43,599 nt of DNA, taken from positions 86,443 through 130,041 of the forward strand of contig NZ_LMUF01000048.1 of NCBI RefSeq assembly GCF_009766085.1. Direction: 5' to 3'. This document shows positions 1 to 8,951 of this stretch, piece after piece (positions within the stretch are counted from its first letter, which is position 1; every line of letters begins with the position of its first letter). The stretch comes from Burkholderia sp. S171 (lineage in GTDB: Bacteria > Pseudomonadota > Gammaproteobacteria > Burkholderiales > Burkholderiaceae). The notes under the pieces are model-generated. The model did no database searches. It was given only the letters and a program-made list of their open reading frames with translations, and was not told the DNA's origin. The position numbers and the translations under genes are program-made.

Positions 1-828
1 CAGCTTCTGGGTAATGCGATCAAGCATCATGGCGAGCAGCACGATGGCGATACCGCCTATGGCCGCCTGACCGACATCGAGACGTCCGAGCCCTTGAAGG
101 ACCACAAGGCCGAGACCTTCCGCACCGATCATCGCGATCACGACGGACATCACCATGGCGGTGAGCACGGTCTGGTTCAGACCGCCGAGGATCGTCGGGA
201 TGGCCAGCGGCAACTGAACCTCCCAAAGAAGCTGGCGCTTGTCCGCTCCGAAAGCGAGACCCGCTTCGACAATCTCATGGTCGACCATGCGAATCCCGAG
301 GTGGGTGAAGCGTATAAGCGGCGGCATGGCCGTGATGACGACTGCGACTTCGCCCGGTACCGTACCCACGCCGAAAAGCATTACTACCGGCACGAGATAC
401 ACAAACGTCGGCGTAGTCTGCATGATGTCCAGCACTGGCCGCACGATCCGCCAGACGCGGTCACTGCGCGCACACCCAATGCCAATCGGAATGCCGATCA
501 CCGCGCAGAACACGATTGCGGTTGCGATCAGCGAGAGCGTTGTGATGGCTTGATCCCAGACGCCAAGCATCGCGATAACAATTAGCCCCACTAACGTAAA
601 TGCAGCGACCCCAAGGCTCGCCAATCGCCACGCGAGCAGGAACATCAAGATCAGCATGACCGGGAACGGGATAGCGTGGAGCACGCTGTCGTTGAAGTTC
701 AACAACCGCTCAACGGGCCATTTGATGAGCAGGAAGAACGGCCGCAAGTTGAGCGCGATCCATTGCACACCGTGCTGGATCCAATCGCCGACCGGCAGGC
801 CTGCGAGATCATCGGCTTTAAGCAACAT
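1..828 (-). CDS. proW: Glycine betaine/proline-type ABC transporter permease (ProW family), 3' end cut by window
   Basis: Inner-membrane permease of a quaternary-amine ABC importer. 276 codons are present from ATG; the stop lies beyond base 1. The N-terminal ~50 residues are a ProW-like pre-domain ending in a Trp-rich stretch, followed by hydrophobic segments at about 54-70, 74-92, 98-120, 142-170 and more near the end. The EAA loop that contacts the ATPase is visible at about residues 188-207 (VEAGLAFGADKRQLLWEVQL). Its ATG lies inside the end of the ProV gene (11-base overlap), so the two are probably translationally coupled. It is last in the visible part of a leftward operon that starts with a flavin reductase. 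The substrate is inferred from family only: glycine betaine, proline betaine, choline or a related compound. Confidence 0.93.
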   Translation of the reverse strand, partial: MLLKADDLAGLPVGDWIQHGVQWIALNLRPFFLLIKWPVERLLNFNDSVLHAIPFPVMLILMFLLAWRLASLGVAAFTLVGLIVIAMLGVWDQAITTLSLIATAIVFCAVIGIPIGIGCARSDRVWRIVRPVLDIMQTTPTFVYLVPVVMLFGVGTVPGEVAVVITAMPPLIRFTHLGIRMVDHEIVEAGLAFGADKRQLLWEVQLPLAIPTILGGLNQTVLTAMVMSVVIAMIGAEGLGLVVLQGLGRLDVGQAAIGGIAIVLLAMMLDRITQKL

Positions 829-2002
829 GGCGTACTCCTGCGGCGCTCGGAGCGCCAATGCCGGCCAGAATCTGCCCGGCTTCCAGACGGCCTATCAGCC
901 GGCCGGTGTCGTCTGTGACGCCGATTGCGCCGCCGCTGCGATAACTGCCGGCGACATCGACGAGCTTGGTATGGGCCGGCACGCACGTAAAGCGCGTGTC
1001 GGGCCGGGGCATCGAGCCGCCGCGCGCGAGTTCGATCTCGGACGCTGTCACGGTGCCGAGGATGCGCTCGTCGGCGTCGAGCATGAAACCCGGTCCCGGT
1101 TCGCCGGACGCGTCACCCAGGACGATGCCGTCCGGGCCGCGCAGGATGGTCACGAGCGATGTCATGACCGAAGCTGCATCGAATAGTCTTCCGCGGTCGA
1201 CTTCACGGGTGAACGCGGCAACGTAATCGCTACCCGGTTCAAGCACGATGGACTGCGGCGTGCCTTCGCGCACGAGCTTCCCCTCCGACATGATGGCGAT
1301 ACGCGAGCCCAGTTTGAGCGCCTCCTGGAAGTCATGCGTGATGAACAGGATGGTCTTGCTTAACGTGCGCTGCAGGCGCAGCAACTCGTCCTGCATCTCG
1401 GTGCGGATAAGCGGGTCCAGCGCGCTGAACGCTTCGTCCATGATGAGGATGTCGGCATCGGTGGCGAGCGCACGCGCCAGGCCCACGCGTTGACGCATCC
1501 CGCCGCTTAGTTCATGTGGCATATGGTATGCCCAGCGCGCGAGGCCGACGACGCTCAGCACTTCCTCGGCGCGCTTGCGCCGCTGCGGGGCCGACATGCC
1601 GCGCAGCTTCAATCCGAACTCAACGTTTTCAATCACACGCCGATTAGGCAGCAACGCGAAATGCTGGAAGACCATGGAAATGCGATTGCGCCGCACGTCG
1701 CGCAAACCGGCTTCATCGAGCGTGCAAATGTCCTGGTCATCGAGCAGGATCTTTCCGGCGCTCGGTTCGTTGAGACGATTGATACAACGTGCAAGCGTGG
1801 ACTTGCCCGACCCCGACAGTCCCATGATCATGTACATCGAACCCGACGGCACGCTCAAGGAGACGTTGTCGAGCCCGACGACCTGACCCAGCGTCTCCTG
1901 CACTTCCGACTTGTTTTTGCCGGCGTGCAACATTCCCAGCGCTTTCTCCGGCTTGTCCGTGAACACCTTGTACAAGTGCTCGATCTTCAAGCGCTCGGTC
2001 AT
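818..2002 (-). CDS. proV: Glycine betaine/L-proline ABC transporter ATP-binding protein (ProV family)
   Basis: Cytoplasmic ATPase that powers the ProW permease. 394 residues, normal for ProV. Walker A is GLSGSGKST at about 61-69, the signature LSGGM at 165-169 and Walker B ILIMDE at 185-190, followed by the D-loop SALD. The N-terminus has the long family-typical lead (KALGMLHAGKNK) before the first strand. The last ~110 residues fit the paired CBS-like region that lets ProV/OpuA sense ionic strength, though it is divergent here. The start overlaps the upstream NIPSNAP stop by 4 bases (ATGA), and the end overlaps proW. Placement behind catabolic enzymes points to nutrient uptake rather than pure osmoprotection; that is inference. 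Confidence 0.95.
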   Translation of the reverse strand: MTERLKIEHLYKVFTDKPEKALGMLHAGKNKSEVQETLGQVVGLDNVSLSVPSGSMYMIMGLSGSGKSTLARCINRLNEPSAGKILLDDQDICTLDEAGLRDVRRNRISMVFQHFALLPNRRVIENVEFGLKLRGMSAPQRRKRAEEVLSVVGLARWAYHMPHELSGGMRQRVGLARALATDADILIMDEAFSALDPLIRTEMQDELLRLQRTLSKTILFITHDFQEALKLGSRIAIMSEGKLVREGTPQSIVLEPGSDYVAAFTREVDRGRLFDAASVMTSLVTILRGPDGIVLGDASGEPGPGFMLDADERILGTVTASEIELARGGSMPRPDTRFTCVPAHTKLVDVAGSYRSGGAIGVTDDTGRLIGRLEAGQILAGIGAPSAAGVRHVA

Positions 2003-2355
2003 AGCCTCTTCTCCTCATGAGAGCCCGCGGGATGGGACAGATGCCGCAACGGTGAAAAGTCCGTCGGCACGAGAATCCTGTTTTCCGCCTGCTCGATGTT
2101 CTCTGACAGCTTGGGCAGGAAAGCCTGCCATCTTGAATCGTCCGCCAGTTGCTGACGGCGGCGCGCCCGGTCTTGAAGGTCCGCATAAGCCCACAAATGC
2201 GTCACCTGACTTAACGGGCCGATCTCGGAAGTGAAATAACCGATGAGACCGCCGAGGATGGGCTGCTGGATCGCCAGTCCCTCCTCCCGTACAAGTTGAA
2301 GATAACGGCCCATGCGGCCGTTCCTGATCCGATAGATCCGCTCTTCGACAATCAT
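1999..2355 (-). CDS. NIPSNAP family protein
   Basis: 118 residues of the NIPSNAP/dimeric alpha-beta barrel type. Visible hallmarks are the opening VEERIYRIRNGRMGRYL, a central IGPLSQVTHLWAYADLQDR block and a final SxxWQAFLPK segment followed by a short strand. Small bacterial NIPSNAP proteins commonly sit in catabolic operons, and some ferredoxin-like barrel relatives bind or transform small substrates, but no activity can be assigned from sequence. It overlaps the hydrolase stop upstream and the ProV start downstream by 4 bases each, so it is tightly built into the operon. Confidence 0.88.
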   Translation of the reverse strand: MIVEERIYRIRNGRMGRYLQLVREEGLAIQQPILGGLIGYFTSEIGPLSQVTHLWAYADLQDRARRRQQLADDSRWQAFLPKLSENIEQAENRILVPTDFSPLRHLSHPAGSHEEKRL

Positions 2356-3221
2356 CGGCCCGTCTCCTCACGCATCTGCTCGCGCATCTCGCCATCTTCG
2401 CCCGCCAGAAAACGGCGCATCAGCGTCGCGACAAGATCCGGCGCTTCGATCAGGATCGAATGCCGCAAGCCGGGCAGGATCTCGAGTTGCGAGCCGGGGA
2501 TGCACCGGTGCATGAAGTGCGCCATGCGCGGATTCGAGCCCTGATCTTCCTCTCCGGTCGCGATCAGAGTCGGCACGCTGATCTGATCGATGAAACCACC
2601 GAAGTCCGTCTGCGCCAACACGCGATAAGCCGACGCGTAGCAGTCGGGATCGTTCTCGGCGTTGCGCTGACGCAAGCGCGTGACCAGCTCGGGATTACGC
2701 TCCTGAAACGCCTCGGTGAGCCAGCGCGACAACGACGCGTCGTAGTGCGAACCCCGGTCACCGGATTGCAGCGCAGCAAGCCGCGCTGCGACCCGTTCAC
2801 GTTCCTCGGGCGTACGGCCGGCGACAGTGGCGAGTAGCACGAGCTTTTTCAGGCGCGGCCCATGCGTGAGCGCCAGCCGCTGCGCAATCAGGCCACCGAG
2901 CGAGAAGCCGGCGAGGTCGAATTGCCCAAAGCCCACATGATCAGCAAGCGCCAGCACATCTCCCACGAAATCATCGATCTCGTATCGACCCTTGATCAGC
3001 GATGAACGTCCGTGACCTCGCAGATCCAGCGTCAGGATGCGGAAGGTATCGCCGAGCTTTGCTGCAACGTTTTCCCATGCTTCGAGACTCGAACCCACGC
3101 CGTGAATGCAGACCAGCGCCCGCGAACCCTCACCCTGAAGCCGATAATTCAGCACCACGCCACGGCCGGTGAACGTGAGGTCGCCGGCCGTTTGCGTCGT
3201 TGAAGTCCTGGCGGCGTCCAT
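2352..3221 (-). CDS. Alpha/beta hydrolase
   Basis: 289 residues, cytoplasmic (no signal peptide). The fold is clear: oxyanion-hole motif IHGVGSS near residue 40, nucleophile elbow GFSLGG with Ser107, probable acid Asp226 in ATGEEDQ and His254 in GLRHSIL. This complete Ser-Asp-His triad fits the ring- or C-C-bond hydrolase/esterase group found in degradation operons (RutD, MhpC and PcaD-like proteins are in the wider family). The start follows the monooxygenase stop after 3 bases, and its end overlaps the NIPSNAP start. It probably hydrolyses the product of the monooxygenase or an ester/amide intermediate; the substrate is unknown. Confidence 0.92.
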   Translation of the reverse strand: MDAARTSTTQTAGDLTFTGRGVVLNYRLQGEGSRALVCIHGVGSSLEAWENVAAKLGDTFRILTLDLRGHGRSSLIKGRYEIDDFVGDVLALADHVGFGQFDLAGFSLGGLIAQRLALTHGPRLKKLVLLATVAGRTPEERERVAARLAALQSGDRGSHYDASLSRWLTEAFQERNPELVTRLRQRNAENDPDCYASAYRVLAQTDFGGFIDQISVPTLIATGEEDQGSNPRMAHFMHRCIPGSQLEILPGLRHSILIEAPDLVATLMRRFLAGEDGEMREQMREETGR

Positions 3222-3224
3222 GGG

Positions 3225-4325
3225 TCAATACCCCGCCGCCGCGACGCTGGGCTCGCCCTGCGGATCGCCTGCATGGGAACCATCGCGGGCAGCAAAATGC
3301 GGCATCACTTCATCGATAAAGAGGCGCAGCGTCTTCACCTGCAGCTCGAACGGCAGATTGAACGAGAGGCCCAGGCAGTATTGATCGACACCCTGATCTT
3401 CATAAATCTGCAGCTTCCGGATCACTTCGTCGGGCGTGCCGAACATCAGGTTGTCGCGAATATTGGCGGGGTCGTAGTTGGCACGATTTGCGACCGTCTC
3501 GTAAGGCACGGGCTCGGGGAAACCGTCCGTGACGGTGCCAATATTCTGCATCAGGTTCTCGAAGGTACGGCCATAGTCCACGCTGTGGCGCACAGCGGTT
3601 TCCCAGTCATCAGGGCGATCGTATACGCAGGTGCGCCGCTGCATCATGAAGCGCGGGCGCGCACGCTCGGGATGGTCGGCCACCGCCTTGCGGAATTTCT
3701 CGCCCAGCACCGCGACTTCAGCAGGTGGCGCGGACAGCGGGGTAGACAAGATGTTCGCGCCGATACCCACAGCCCAGTCGAAACTGCCGGGGTCGCGCGT
3801 GGCAACCCAGATAGGCGGATGCGGCTGCTGCAACGGCTTGGGTACGGACGTCGCAAGGGGGAACTTCCAGTAGTGTCCGTCATGGGCATAGTCGCCTTCC
3901 CAGAGCTTCTGGACGGCCGGCACGAGCTCCTTCATATACCCTACGCCCTCCTGCTGAGGAATGCCGCCGGCCATGCGATCGAACTCGTACTGATACGCGC
4001 CGCGTGCAATCCCGAACTCGAGGCGCCCGCCGGTCAGGTGGTCGCACATGGCCGCTTCGCCTGCGAGCCGGATCGGCGACCAGTACGGCGCGACCAGCGT
4101 TGCCGTTCCGAGCCTGATGCGCTGCGTGTGCTGGGACAACCACGTCAGGATAGCGAACGGATTAGGCGAAACGGTGCATTCAATCGTGTGATGCTCGGCG
4201 GTCCAGAGCGTCTCGAACCCGCCTTCATCGGCTATGCGAGCCAGCACCAGCATATTGGACATGGCGGTCGACATTGAATCCGCCGGCGAAAAACGCTCCA
4301 TGCTGATTGAGATGGCAAATTTCAT
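3225..4325 (-). CDS. LLM class (luciferase-like) flavin-dependent monooxygenase
   Basis: 366 residues, a single TIM-barrel bacterial luciferase-like domain. Family marks are AEHH at about 43-46, the RIRLGTATLVAPYWSP strand, DHLTGGRLEFGIARGAYQYE at about 95-114 and a C-terminal LMFGTPDEVIRKL block. Such enzymes use reduced flavin (usually FMNH2) and O2 supplied with the help of a separate flavin reductase; a flavin reductase gene is first in this same operon. Reactions in the family include Baeyer-Villiger, ring-opening (RutA), desulfonation and N-dealkylation. Context with a ProVWX importer favours attack on an imported N-compound, which is inference. It lies 39 bases after the aldehyde dehydrogenase. 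Confidence 0.94.
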   Translation of the reverse strand: MKFAISISMERFSPADSMSTAMSNMLVLARIADEGGFETLWTAEHHTIECTVSPNPFAILTWLSQHTQRIRLGTATLVAPYWSPIRLAGEAAMCDHLTGGRLEFGIARGAYQYEFDRMAGGIPQQEGVGYMKELVPAVQKLWEGDYAHDGHYWKFPLATSVPKPLQQPHPPIWVATRDPGSFDWAVGIGANILSTPLSAPPAEVAVLGEKFRKAVADHPERARPRFMMQRRTCVYDRPDDWETAVRHSVDYGRTFENLMQNIGTVTDGFPEPVPYETVANRANYDPANIRDNLMFGTPDEVIRKLQIYEDQGVDQYCLGLSFNLPFELQVKTLRLFIDEVMPHFAARDGSHAGDPQGEPSVAAAGY

Positions 4326-4364
4326 AATGGGTCTCTGTATCTAGTTTTTGGCAAGGCGCGTGGC

Positions 4365-5879
4365 TTAGCGCAAACGAATGACGAACGGGTCCTGCATGGC
4401 GCCCGAGTAGTCGATCACGACGTTCTTCAGGCGCGAGAACTCACGCATCACTTCGAAGCCGCCGCGACGGCCGTAGCCGCTTCGCTTGGTGCCGCCGTTC
4501 GCGGACATATAGGCCGCCGAGCGATAGGTGTTGACCCAGACCGTGCCCGCCTCGATGTCGCGTGCAAAGCGCAACGCGCGGTCGATGTTCTGGGTCCAGA
4601 TGCCTGCGGCCAAGCCGTATTCGGTATCGTTGGCGAGCGCGATGAGTTCTTCTTCCGTGTTGAACGGAACCACGCCCACGACCGGTCCAAAAATCTCCTC
4701 CTGCATGAAGCGCATATCGTTGCGAGCCTGCGTCATGACGGTCGGCTCGAAGTACCAGCCACGCGATAGGGCCGAGTCTTTTGGCTGGCCTCCGCCTACC
4801 GCAATCTTCGCGCCTTCGCTCACGCCGGAAGCTACATAACCCACTACTTTGTCGAGTTGACTGGCGAGGGCAAGCGGGCCGATATCGGTGTCGTCGGCCA
4901 TGGGATGGCCGACCTTGACACGCTTAGTGCGCTCCACCAACGCCTCAACGAAACGCTCATAGACCGGTGCCTCGACGAAGCATCGCGAACCCGCCACACA
5001 GGTCTGCCCAGCCGCCGCGAAGATGCCCGACACAACACCGTTCACAGCCCTGTCCACATCGACATCCGAGAACACGACGTGCGGCGACTTGCCCCCCAGT
5101 TCCATCTGGCAAGGCACGAGATTTTCTGCCGCGTTGCCAGCGATCTTTCGACCGGTCACCGTGCTGCCGGTGAAGACAAATTTGGCGATGCCGGGATGGC
5201 GTGTGAGCGCATCGCCGGTGGTTATGCCGTCGCCGGTGACCACGTTGAACACGCCCGGAGGAAAGCCCGCCTCGATAGCCAGTTCAGCGAGCGCGAGCGT
5301 CGAAGCCGTCGCGTGTTCCGAGGGTTTTACAACTATCGTATTGCCTATCGCGAGACACGGCGCAAGCGTACCGGTGAGCATCATCAGCGGCGAATTCCAC
5401 GGGATGATCATGCACACTACGCCGATCGGTTCACGCAAATTGAAGTTCAGCGTATCGAGCTTGTTGACCGGGATCGTGTCACCTTGAAGCTTGTCGGCCA
5501 TCCCGGCGAAGTAGAGATACGAGTCAGGAATAGCCCGCATCTGGGCGCGCATTTCCTTGATGAGTTTGCCGTTGTCGCGGCATTCGATCAGCGCCAGTTC
5601 GTCCGCGTTCGCGAGGACCAGGTCGGCGAGACGGCGCACCAGTTTGCCGCGATCGGTTTGCGTGATCCGGCGCCATGCCGGGTTCTTCAACGCCGCTTGC
5701 GCCGACCGCACGGCAGCGTCCACATCCTCAACATTGGCCTGCGCAAACTGATACCAGGGCGCAGCCGTCGTGGGGTCATAACTCGATACGTACTGGCCGC
5801 TACGTGGAGGCGTGAACTCTCCATGGATGAATAGATTCTGTCTCGATCCTTGCAAACTTTCGACTGTCGTTTTCATCAT
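4365..5879 (-). CDS. NAD(P)-dependent aldehyde dehydrogenase
   Basis: Oxidises an aldehyde to the acid. 504 residues, full length for the ALDH superfamily. Catalytic Cys294 lies in AGQTCVAGSR, the general base Glu260 in MELGGKSP, the stabilising Asn162 in IPWNSP, and the cofactor-binding KPSE and FTGS motifs are present. Two adjacent ATG codons open the frame; the second (three bases in) has the better distance to the AAGGA ribosome site. It begins 13 bases after the flavin reductase stop. Sequence type resembles the betaine-aldehyde/phenylacetaldehyde branch rather than GabD, but substrate cannot be read with certainty. It probably takes the aldehyde released by monooxygenation. Confidence 0.95.
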   Translation of the reverse strand: MMKTTVESLQGSRQNLFIHGEFTPPRSGQYVSSYDPTTAAPWYQFAQANVEDVDAAVRSAQAALKNPAWRRITQTDRGKLVRRLADLVLANADELALIECRDNGKLIKEMRAQMRAIPDSYLYFAGMADKLQGDTIPVNKLDTLNFNLREPIGVVCMIIPWNSPLMMLTGTLAPCLAIGNTIVVKPSEHATASTLALAELAIEAGFPPGVFNVVTGDGITTGDALTRHPGIAKFVFTGSTVTGRKIAGNAAENLVPCQMELGGKSPHVVFSDVDVDRAVNGVVSGIFAAAGQTCVAGSRCFVEAPVYERFVEALVERTKRVKVGHPMADDTDIGPLALASQLDKVVGYVASGVSEGAKIAVGGGQPKDSALSRGWYFEPTVMTQARNDMRFMQEEIFGPVVGVVPFNTEEELIALANDTEYGLAAGIWTQNIDRALRFARDIEAGTVWVNTYRSAAYMSANGGTKRSGYGRRGGFEVMREFSRLKNVVIDYSGAMQDPFVIRLR

Positions 5880-5892
5880 GTCCTTTCCAGAT

Positions 5893-6873
5893 TCAAGGTT
5901 GCGAATGCTGCATGTGCGGCTGTGCTGCGCTCACCATCGCGACACGGCCGCCATCGTGTGAATCCATGTAAATGCCGAACCGTCCGCCTGCGCTCTCGCT
6001 CACATAGCGCCGCAGCATTCCGCGTATTTCCGTCGTCGGAATGTCGTCATACGGAAGCTGGTCAAGCGGGAAGAAACGGAATTTCTCAGGGATCTCGCAG
6101 GCTGCACGCGGCAGCGCCAGCCGGGCGCGATAGATCAGGTAACCGGAATCGCTGCCGGCTGCATCGAAGACGGAATAGAGGAACGTGTCGTCGGGGAGTA
6201 GTTCAAGGTCGTCTCCTCCGGCAATAGGAAGCCGGCCATTGACGAGCCGGTGCGGTGCGCTCGGCAACGTCCAGCCGTTCTTGCCATCGCTTGCGAGGAG
6301 CAGCGACCCTTCCGCCTCGATGAGATAGCCGACAATCATGTTGTGCGATGAGAGCCAGCCCGGCGGCAACGGATTCTTGACCTGCGCGTAGCGGCCTCGG
6401 CAAAAGCCCAGCGGCGCTGAGGGACTGGTTCCAAAGGCCTGAACGCGGCCGATGAGAATCGTGTGGTCGCCTGCATCGACCCGGTCATGGACCGTGCAGT
6501 CGAACCACGTCAGGCATTCCGTTAGGACCGGTGCGCCTGTGTGGACGCCGTCGTGACTGACGGCGGCGAATTTATCGGCGGATTTGGAGGCGAACAGATT
6601 GGAGACGTCGGTCTGCGCTTCGTGCAGCAGATTGACCGCGAAGTGATCGGTATCCTGGAAGACGGGATAACTCGATGCACCCTTTCCTACGCATACGAGC
6701 AGAAGCGGCGGATCAAGCGAGACCGACGTGAACGAGTTTGCCGTCATGCCGCGCGGGCGGCCTTCGGCGTCGCGAGTGGTGATGATCGTCACCCCTGTCA
6801 CGAAGGTGCCGAACGCTCGGCGCAAGGCAACCGGATCAACGGCGACAGGTTTATCTGAAACTTCGGCTTGCAT
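5893..6873 (-). CDS. Flavin reductase with C-terminal degenerate Nudix-like domain
   Basis: 326 residues from the ATG chosen here; a GTG three codons upstream is possible but lacks a ribosome site, while GAGG lies 8 bases before this ATG. Residues ~15-170 are a flavin reductase (FMN-binding split barrel) domain with RAFGTFVTGVTIIT, GMTANSFTSVSLDPPLLLVC and HFAVNLL motifs, as in RutF/HpaC-type enzymes that supply reduced flavin to two-component monooxygenases. Residues ~180-320 look like a Nudix fold (NGWTLPSA strand, then FLYSVFDAA...FRFFPLDQLP...IRGMLRRYV) but carry no GX5EX7REUXEEXGU box. It is first in the operon and should feed the luciferase-like enzyme. Confidence 0.9.
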   Translation of the reverse strand: MQAEVSDKPVAVDPVALRRAFGTFVTGVTIITTRDAEGRPRGMTANSFTSVSLDPPLLLVCVGKGASSYPVFQDTDHFAVNLLHEAQTDVSNLFASKSADKFAAVSHDGVHTGAPVLTECLTWFDCTVHDRVDAGDHTILIGRVQAFGTSPSAPLGFCRGRYAQVKNPLPPGWLSSHNMIVGYLIEAEGSLLLASDGKNGWTLPSAPHRLVNGRLPIAGGDDLELLPDDTFLYSVFDAAGSDSGYLIYRARLALPRAACEIPEKFRFFPLDQLPYDDIPTTEIRGMLRRYVSESAGGRFGIYMDSHDGGRVAMVSAAQPHMQHSQP

Positions 6874-6881
6874 GTACTTCA

Positions 6882-6904
6882 CCTCGAACGTCGTTACGTT
6901 GAGG
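6882..6904 (-). promoter_or_regulatory. Hairpin overlapping the ribosome binding site of the flavin reductase gene
   Basis: Read on the minus strand, a 9-base arm (CCTCAACGT) pairs with ACGTTCGAGG through a 4-base AACG loop and one bulged C. The right arm contains the GAGG ribosome site used by the ATG at 6873. The same symmetry in DNA could be an operator for the PucR regulator next door. Both readings are inference from the symmetry. Confidence 0.45.
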
Positions 6905-6965
6905 TCTAAGTTAAGCCATGCAAAAAGCGATTTCTTCCGCTGGACCGAAGGATATCCGAGCCTAA

Positions 6966-8795
6966 TTAACCTCTCATTCGAGGTATCGGCTTCGAGGGTT
7001 TCGTGGACGGTATGCTGCTCTCGACCAAGCTATGCAGTTGCAACGCAAGCTCGATCGCGAAACGCTGCTCCGGCGTCTCGACCTGAATGCCAAACAGGTC
7101 CGAGATCCGCGACAGACGGTATCTCAAGGTCGTCACGTGAAGCTCCATCGCATCGGCGCAATGCTGACTGCGGCAGCCTGAGCGAACATAGGCAGCGAGC
7201 GTTTCGAGGTAAGCCGACTTGTGTTTTTTGTCGTGCTCCACGACCCGTCCTATGGCGCCGTCGATGAAGCTGCGGACATCGGCCGAATCGGCGGCGCCGA
7301 TCAGCATGGGCAACGGCCCGAAGTCGGGGACGGTCATTGCGCCCCGTCTGCCGAACGTGCGGGCAACCCGGATCATGCGCCAGCAGCGCTCCCATTCCTT
7401 CGCGATCGATTCGAGCCCTTCACACGTATCGCCAACCACGACGATAGGTTCACTGCCGAACGAACGGAACAAGGTCTCGGAGACGCGCTGCGCCAATCGC
7501 GCGACCCGGTCCAGTTCAACGCCCTCTTCCTGCGGCACGAGACACACCAGCGCCCCGCCAACCGTCACGATGTGCACCGCAACATGGAGCTGCGCGGCAA
7601 GCTGCGCGACCGCGCGATGGCCATCGACAGAAAGATCGGCGGACGCATTCGTCCGATCCGGAAAATCGGTCACGATCATGCGCATGGGTGCTACGAGCGA
7701 CAGCCCGAGGCGGCGCGCGCGGCGCAGCATATCCTGCTCGTCGCGCCAGCGTCGCTCGACAATTTCGAAGAACAGTTCGGTCAGCGTTCGCGTCTCGAAG
7801 CGAAAACGGATGACGCTGCGCATCAACTGCACGCTCAGCGCAAACTTCGCACTTTCGATAAGGAGTTTCTGAAGATCATTCGCGTCGGACTTGTCGAAGG
7901 TCAGCAATGCGCCGACTGCTTCGTCGTCGACCATGAGCGATTCAATGCGGGCATCGAGCGAGAGCTTGTCGCCAAGGTGAAGCGTGATCGCCTCGGCTCG
8001 GCGGGTGGTGACAGCGTCCCGAACCTCGCCAAGGATCTGGCGTCCTGTAGGGCCCTCGAGCATGAGCCGCCACGCGTCGTTGTCATGGACGCCGGGCACC
8101 GGTGACGCGGAAGCAAGCAAGCTGCTCGCGAAGAAATCGACAACGAGCACAGGCGCCTTGAGAAGATCGCCAAGCATCGCGGTGAGCGTTTCTGTGGAAC
8201 CGCCCGCCAGCACTTCCTGCAACAGCGAACCCTGAGCGCCGAGCACGTGGCGCAATTGCTCCGCCGCCGCAAGCTGCGCGCGATGACGATGCGCACGTTC
8301 AATCGCAATCGCCCCCAGGTGCACGATGATCGCCATGAACGCGAGGTCATCCGCAGATACATCGACCACTTTGCGCGACGTAACGGCCAACACCATGGGC
8401 CGCCCTTCACCATCGACACTCGCCATGGGATAGATCAGCACGGTGCAATAGCCACGCTCATTTGCTTCAAGCCGATACCCGGGAAATTCAACGGACTCAC
8501 GTGCGTCGCGGATGTACACAGGCTCAAAGCGCTGCAGTGCAATAAGCGCGGGACTGGTCGCCAGTTCCCACCTATCTCCCAGTGGGCGGCGCAGCATGGC
8601 GTTGGACTCATAGCGCGCGGTGACCAGCGCGAAACCATGCGCCAGGTCCACGGTCATGATCGAGCCGAGGTCCCAGGAGCCGTGCCTGCATGCCGCCTGG
8701 ATAAGGTCCCGCAGCAACGTATCAAGGTCGCCGTCCGAGTTGATTTGGCTCGCGACATCACGCAGCGACATGATTCGCGATAGTTGATCTGGCAT
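6966..8795 (-). CDS. PucR-type transcriptional regulator with N-terminal GAF-like domain
   Basis: 609 residues. The first ~170 residues fit a GAF sensor domain (LRDVASQINSDGDLDTLL...RDLIQAACRH opening, then a small-molecule pocket region); the middle ~180-480 is a poorly conserved signalling region; the last ~70 residues form the PucR helix-turn-helix (ETLAAYVRSGCRSQHCADA...HVTTLRYRLSRISDLF), the CdaR/PucR C-terminal type. Such proteins activate adjacent catabolic genes on sensing the substrate. It lies 92 bases upstream of the flavin reductase ATG on the same strand and divergent from the AA_synth gene, so it can command both. The ribosome site GGAAG precedes the ATG. Confidence 0.92.
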   Translation of the reverse strand: MPDQLSRIMSLRDVASQINSDGDLDTLLRDLIQAACRHGSWDLGSIMTVDLAHGFALVTARYESNAMLRRPLGDRWELATSPALIALQRFEPVYIRDARESVEFPGYRLEANERGYCTVLIYPMASVDGEGRPMVLAVTSRKVVDVSADDLAFMAIIVHLGAIAIERAHRHRAQLAAAEQLRHVLGAQGSLLQEVLAGGSTETLTAMLGDLLKAPVLVVDFFASSLLASASPVPGVHDNDAWRLMLEGPTGRQILGEVRDAVTTRRAEAITLHLGDKLSLDARIESLMVDDEAVGALLTFDKSDANDLQKLLIESAKFALSVQLMRSVIRFRFETRTLTELFFEIVERRWRDEQDMLRRARRLGLSLVAPMRMIVTDFPDRTNASADLSVDGHRAVAQLAAQLHVAVHIVTVGGALVCLVPQEEGVELDRVARLAQRVSETLFRSFGSEPIVVVGDTCEGLESIAKEWERCWRMIRVARTFGRRGAMTVPDFGPLPMLIGAADSADVRSFIDGAIGRVVEHDKKHKSAYLETLAAYVRSGCRSQHCADAMELHVTTLRYRLSRISDLFGIQVETPEQRFAIELALQLHSLVESSIPSTKPSKPIPRMRG

Positions 8796-8929
8796 GTCAA
8801 GGCTTCCAAAAGTCTTATTTCAATATACGACATACCGTAGCAAAAAATAAAAGATTCATCCCCCGAAGACGCGGAGGACGCACCCGATTCACATCGTTAG
8901 CATTCGTATAGGACGGACCAATAGCCAAC

Positions 8930-8951
8930 CGCTAACCAATCGCTAACCAAT
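8930..8951 (+). repeat. Perfect 11-base tandem direct repeat in the divergent promoter region
   Basis: CGCTAACCAAT occurs twice head-to-tail, preceded by a related CCAAC, and ends directly against the GGAG ribosome site of the AA_synth gene. An 11-base period places both units on the same helix face, as for a dimeric regulator, but a simple duplication is equally possible. Confidence 0.5.

Noticed and set aside
3273..4277. Long plus-strand open frame opposite the luciferase-like monooxygenase
   Set aside because: Shadow frame: the opposite strand has all LLM motifs, and this product resembles nothing.
4857..5834. 325-codon plus-strand frame opposite the aldehyde dehydrogenase
   Set aside because: Antisense shadow; Arg/His-rich, no ribosome site or domain.
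7221..8105. 294-codon plus-strand frame opposite the PucR regulator
   Set aside because: Antisense shadow of a strongly supported gene.
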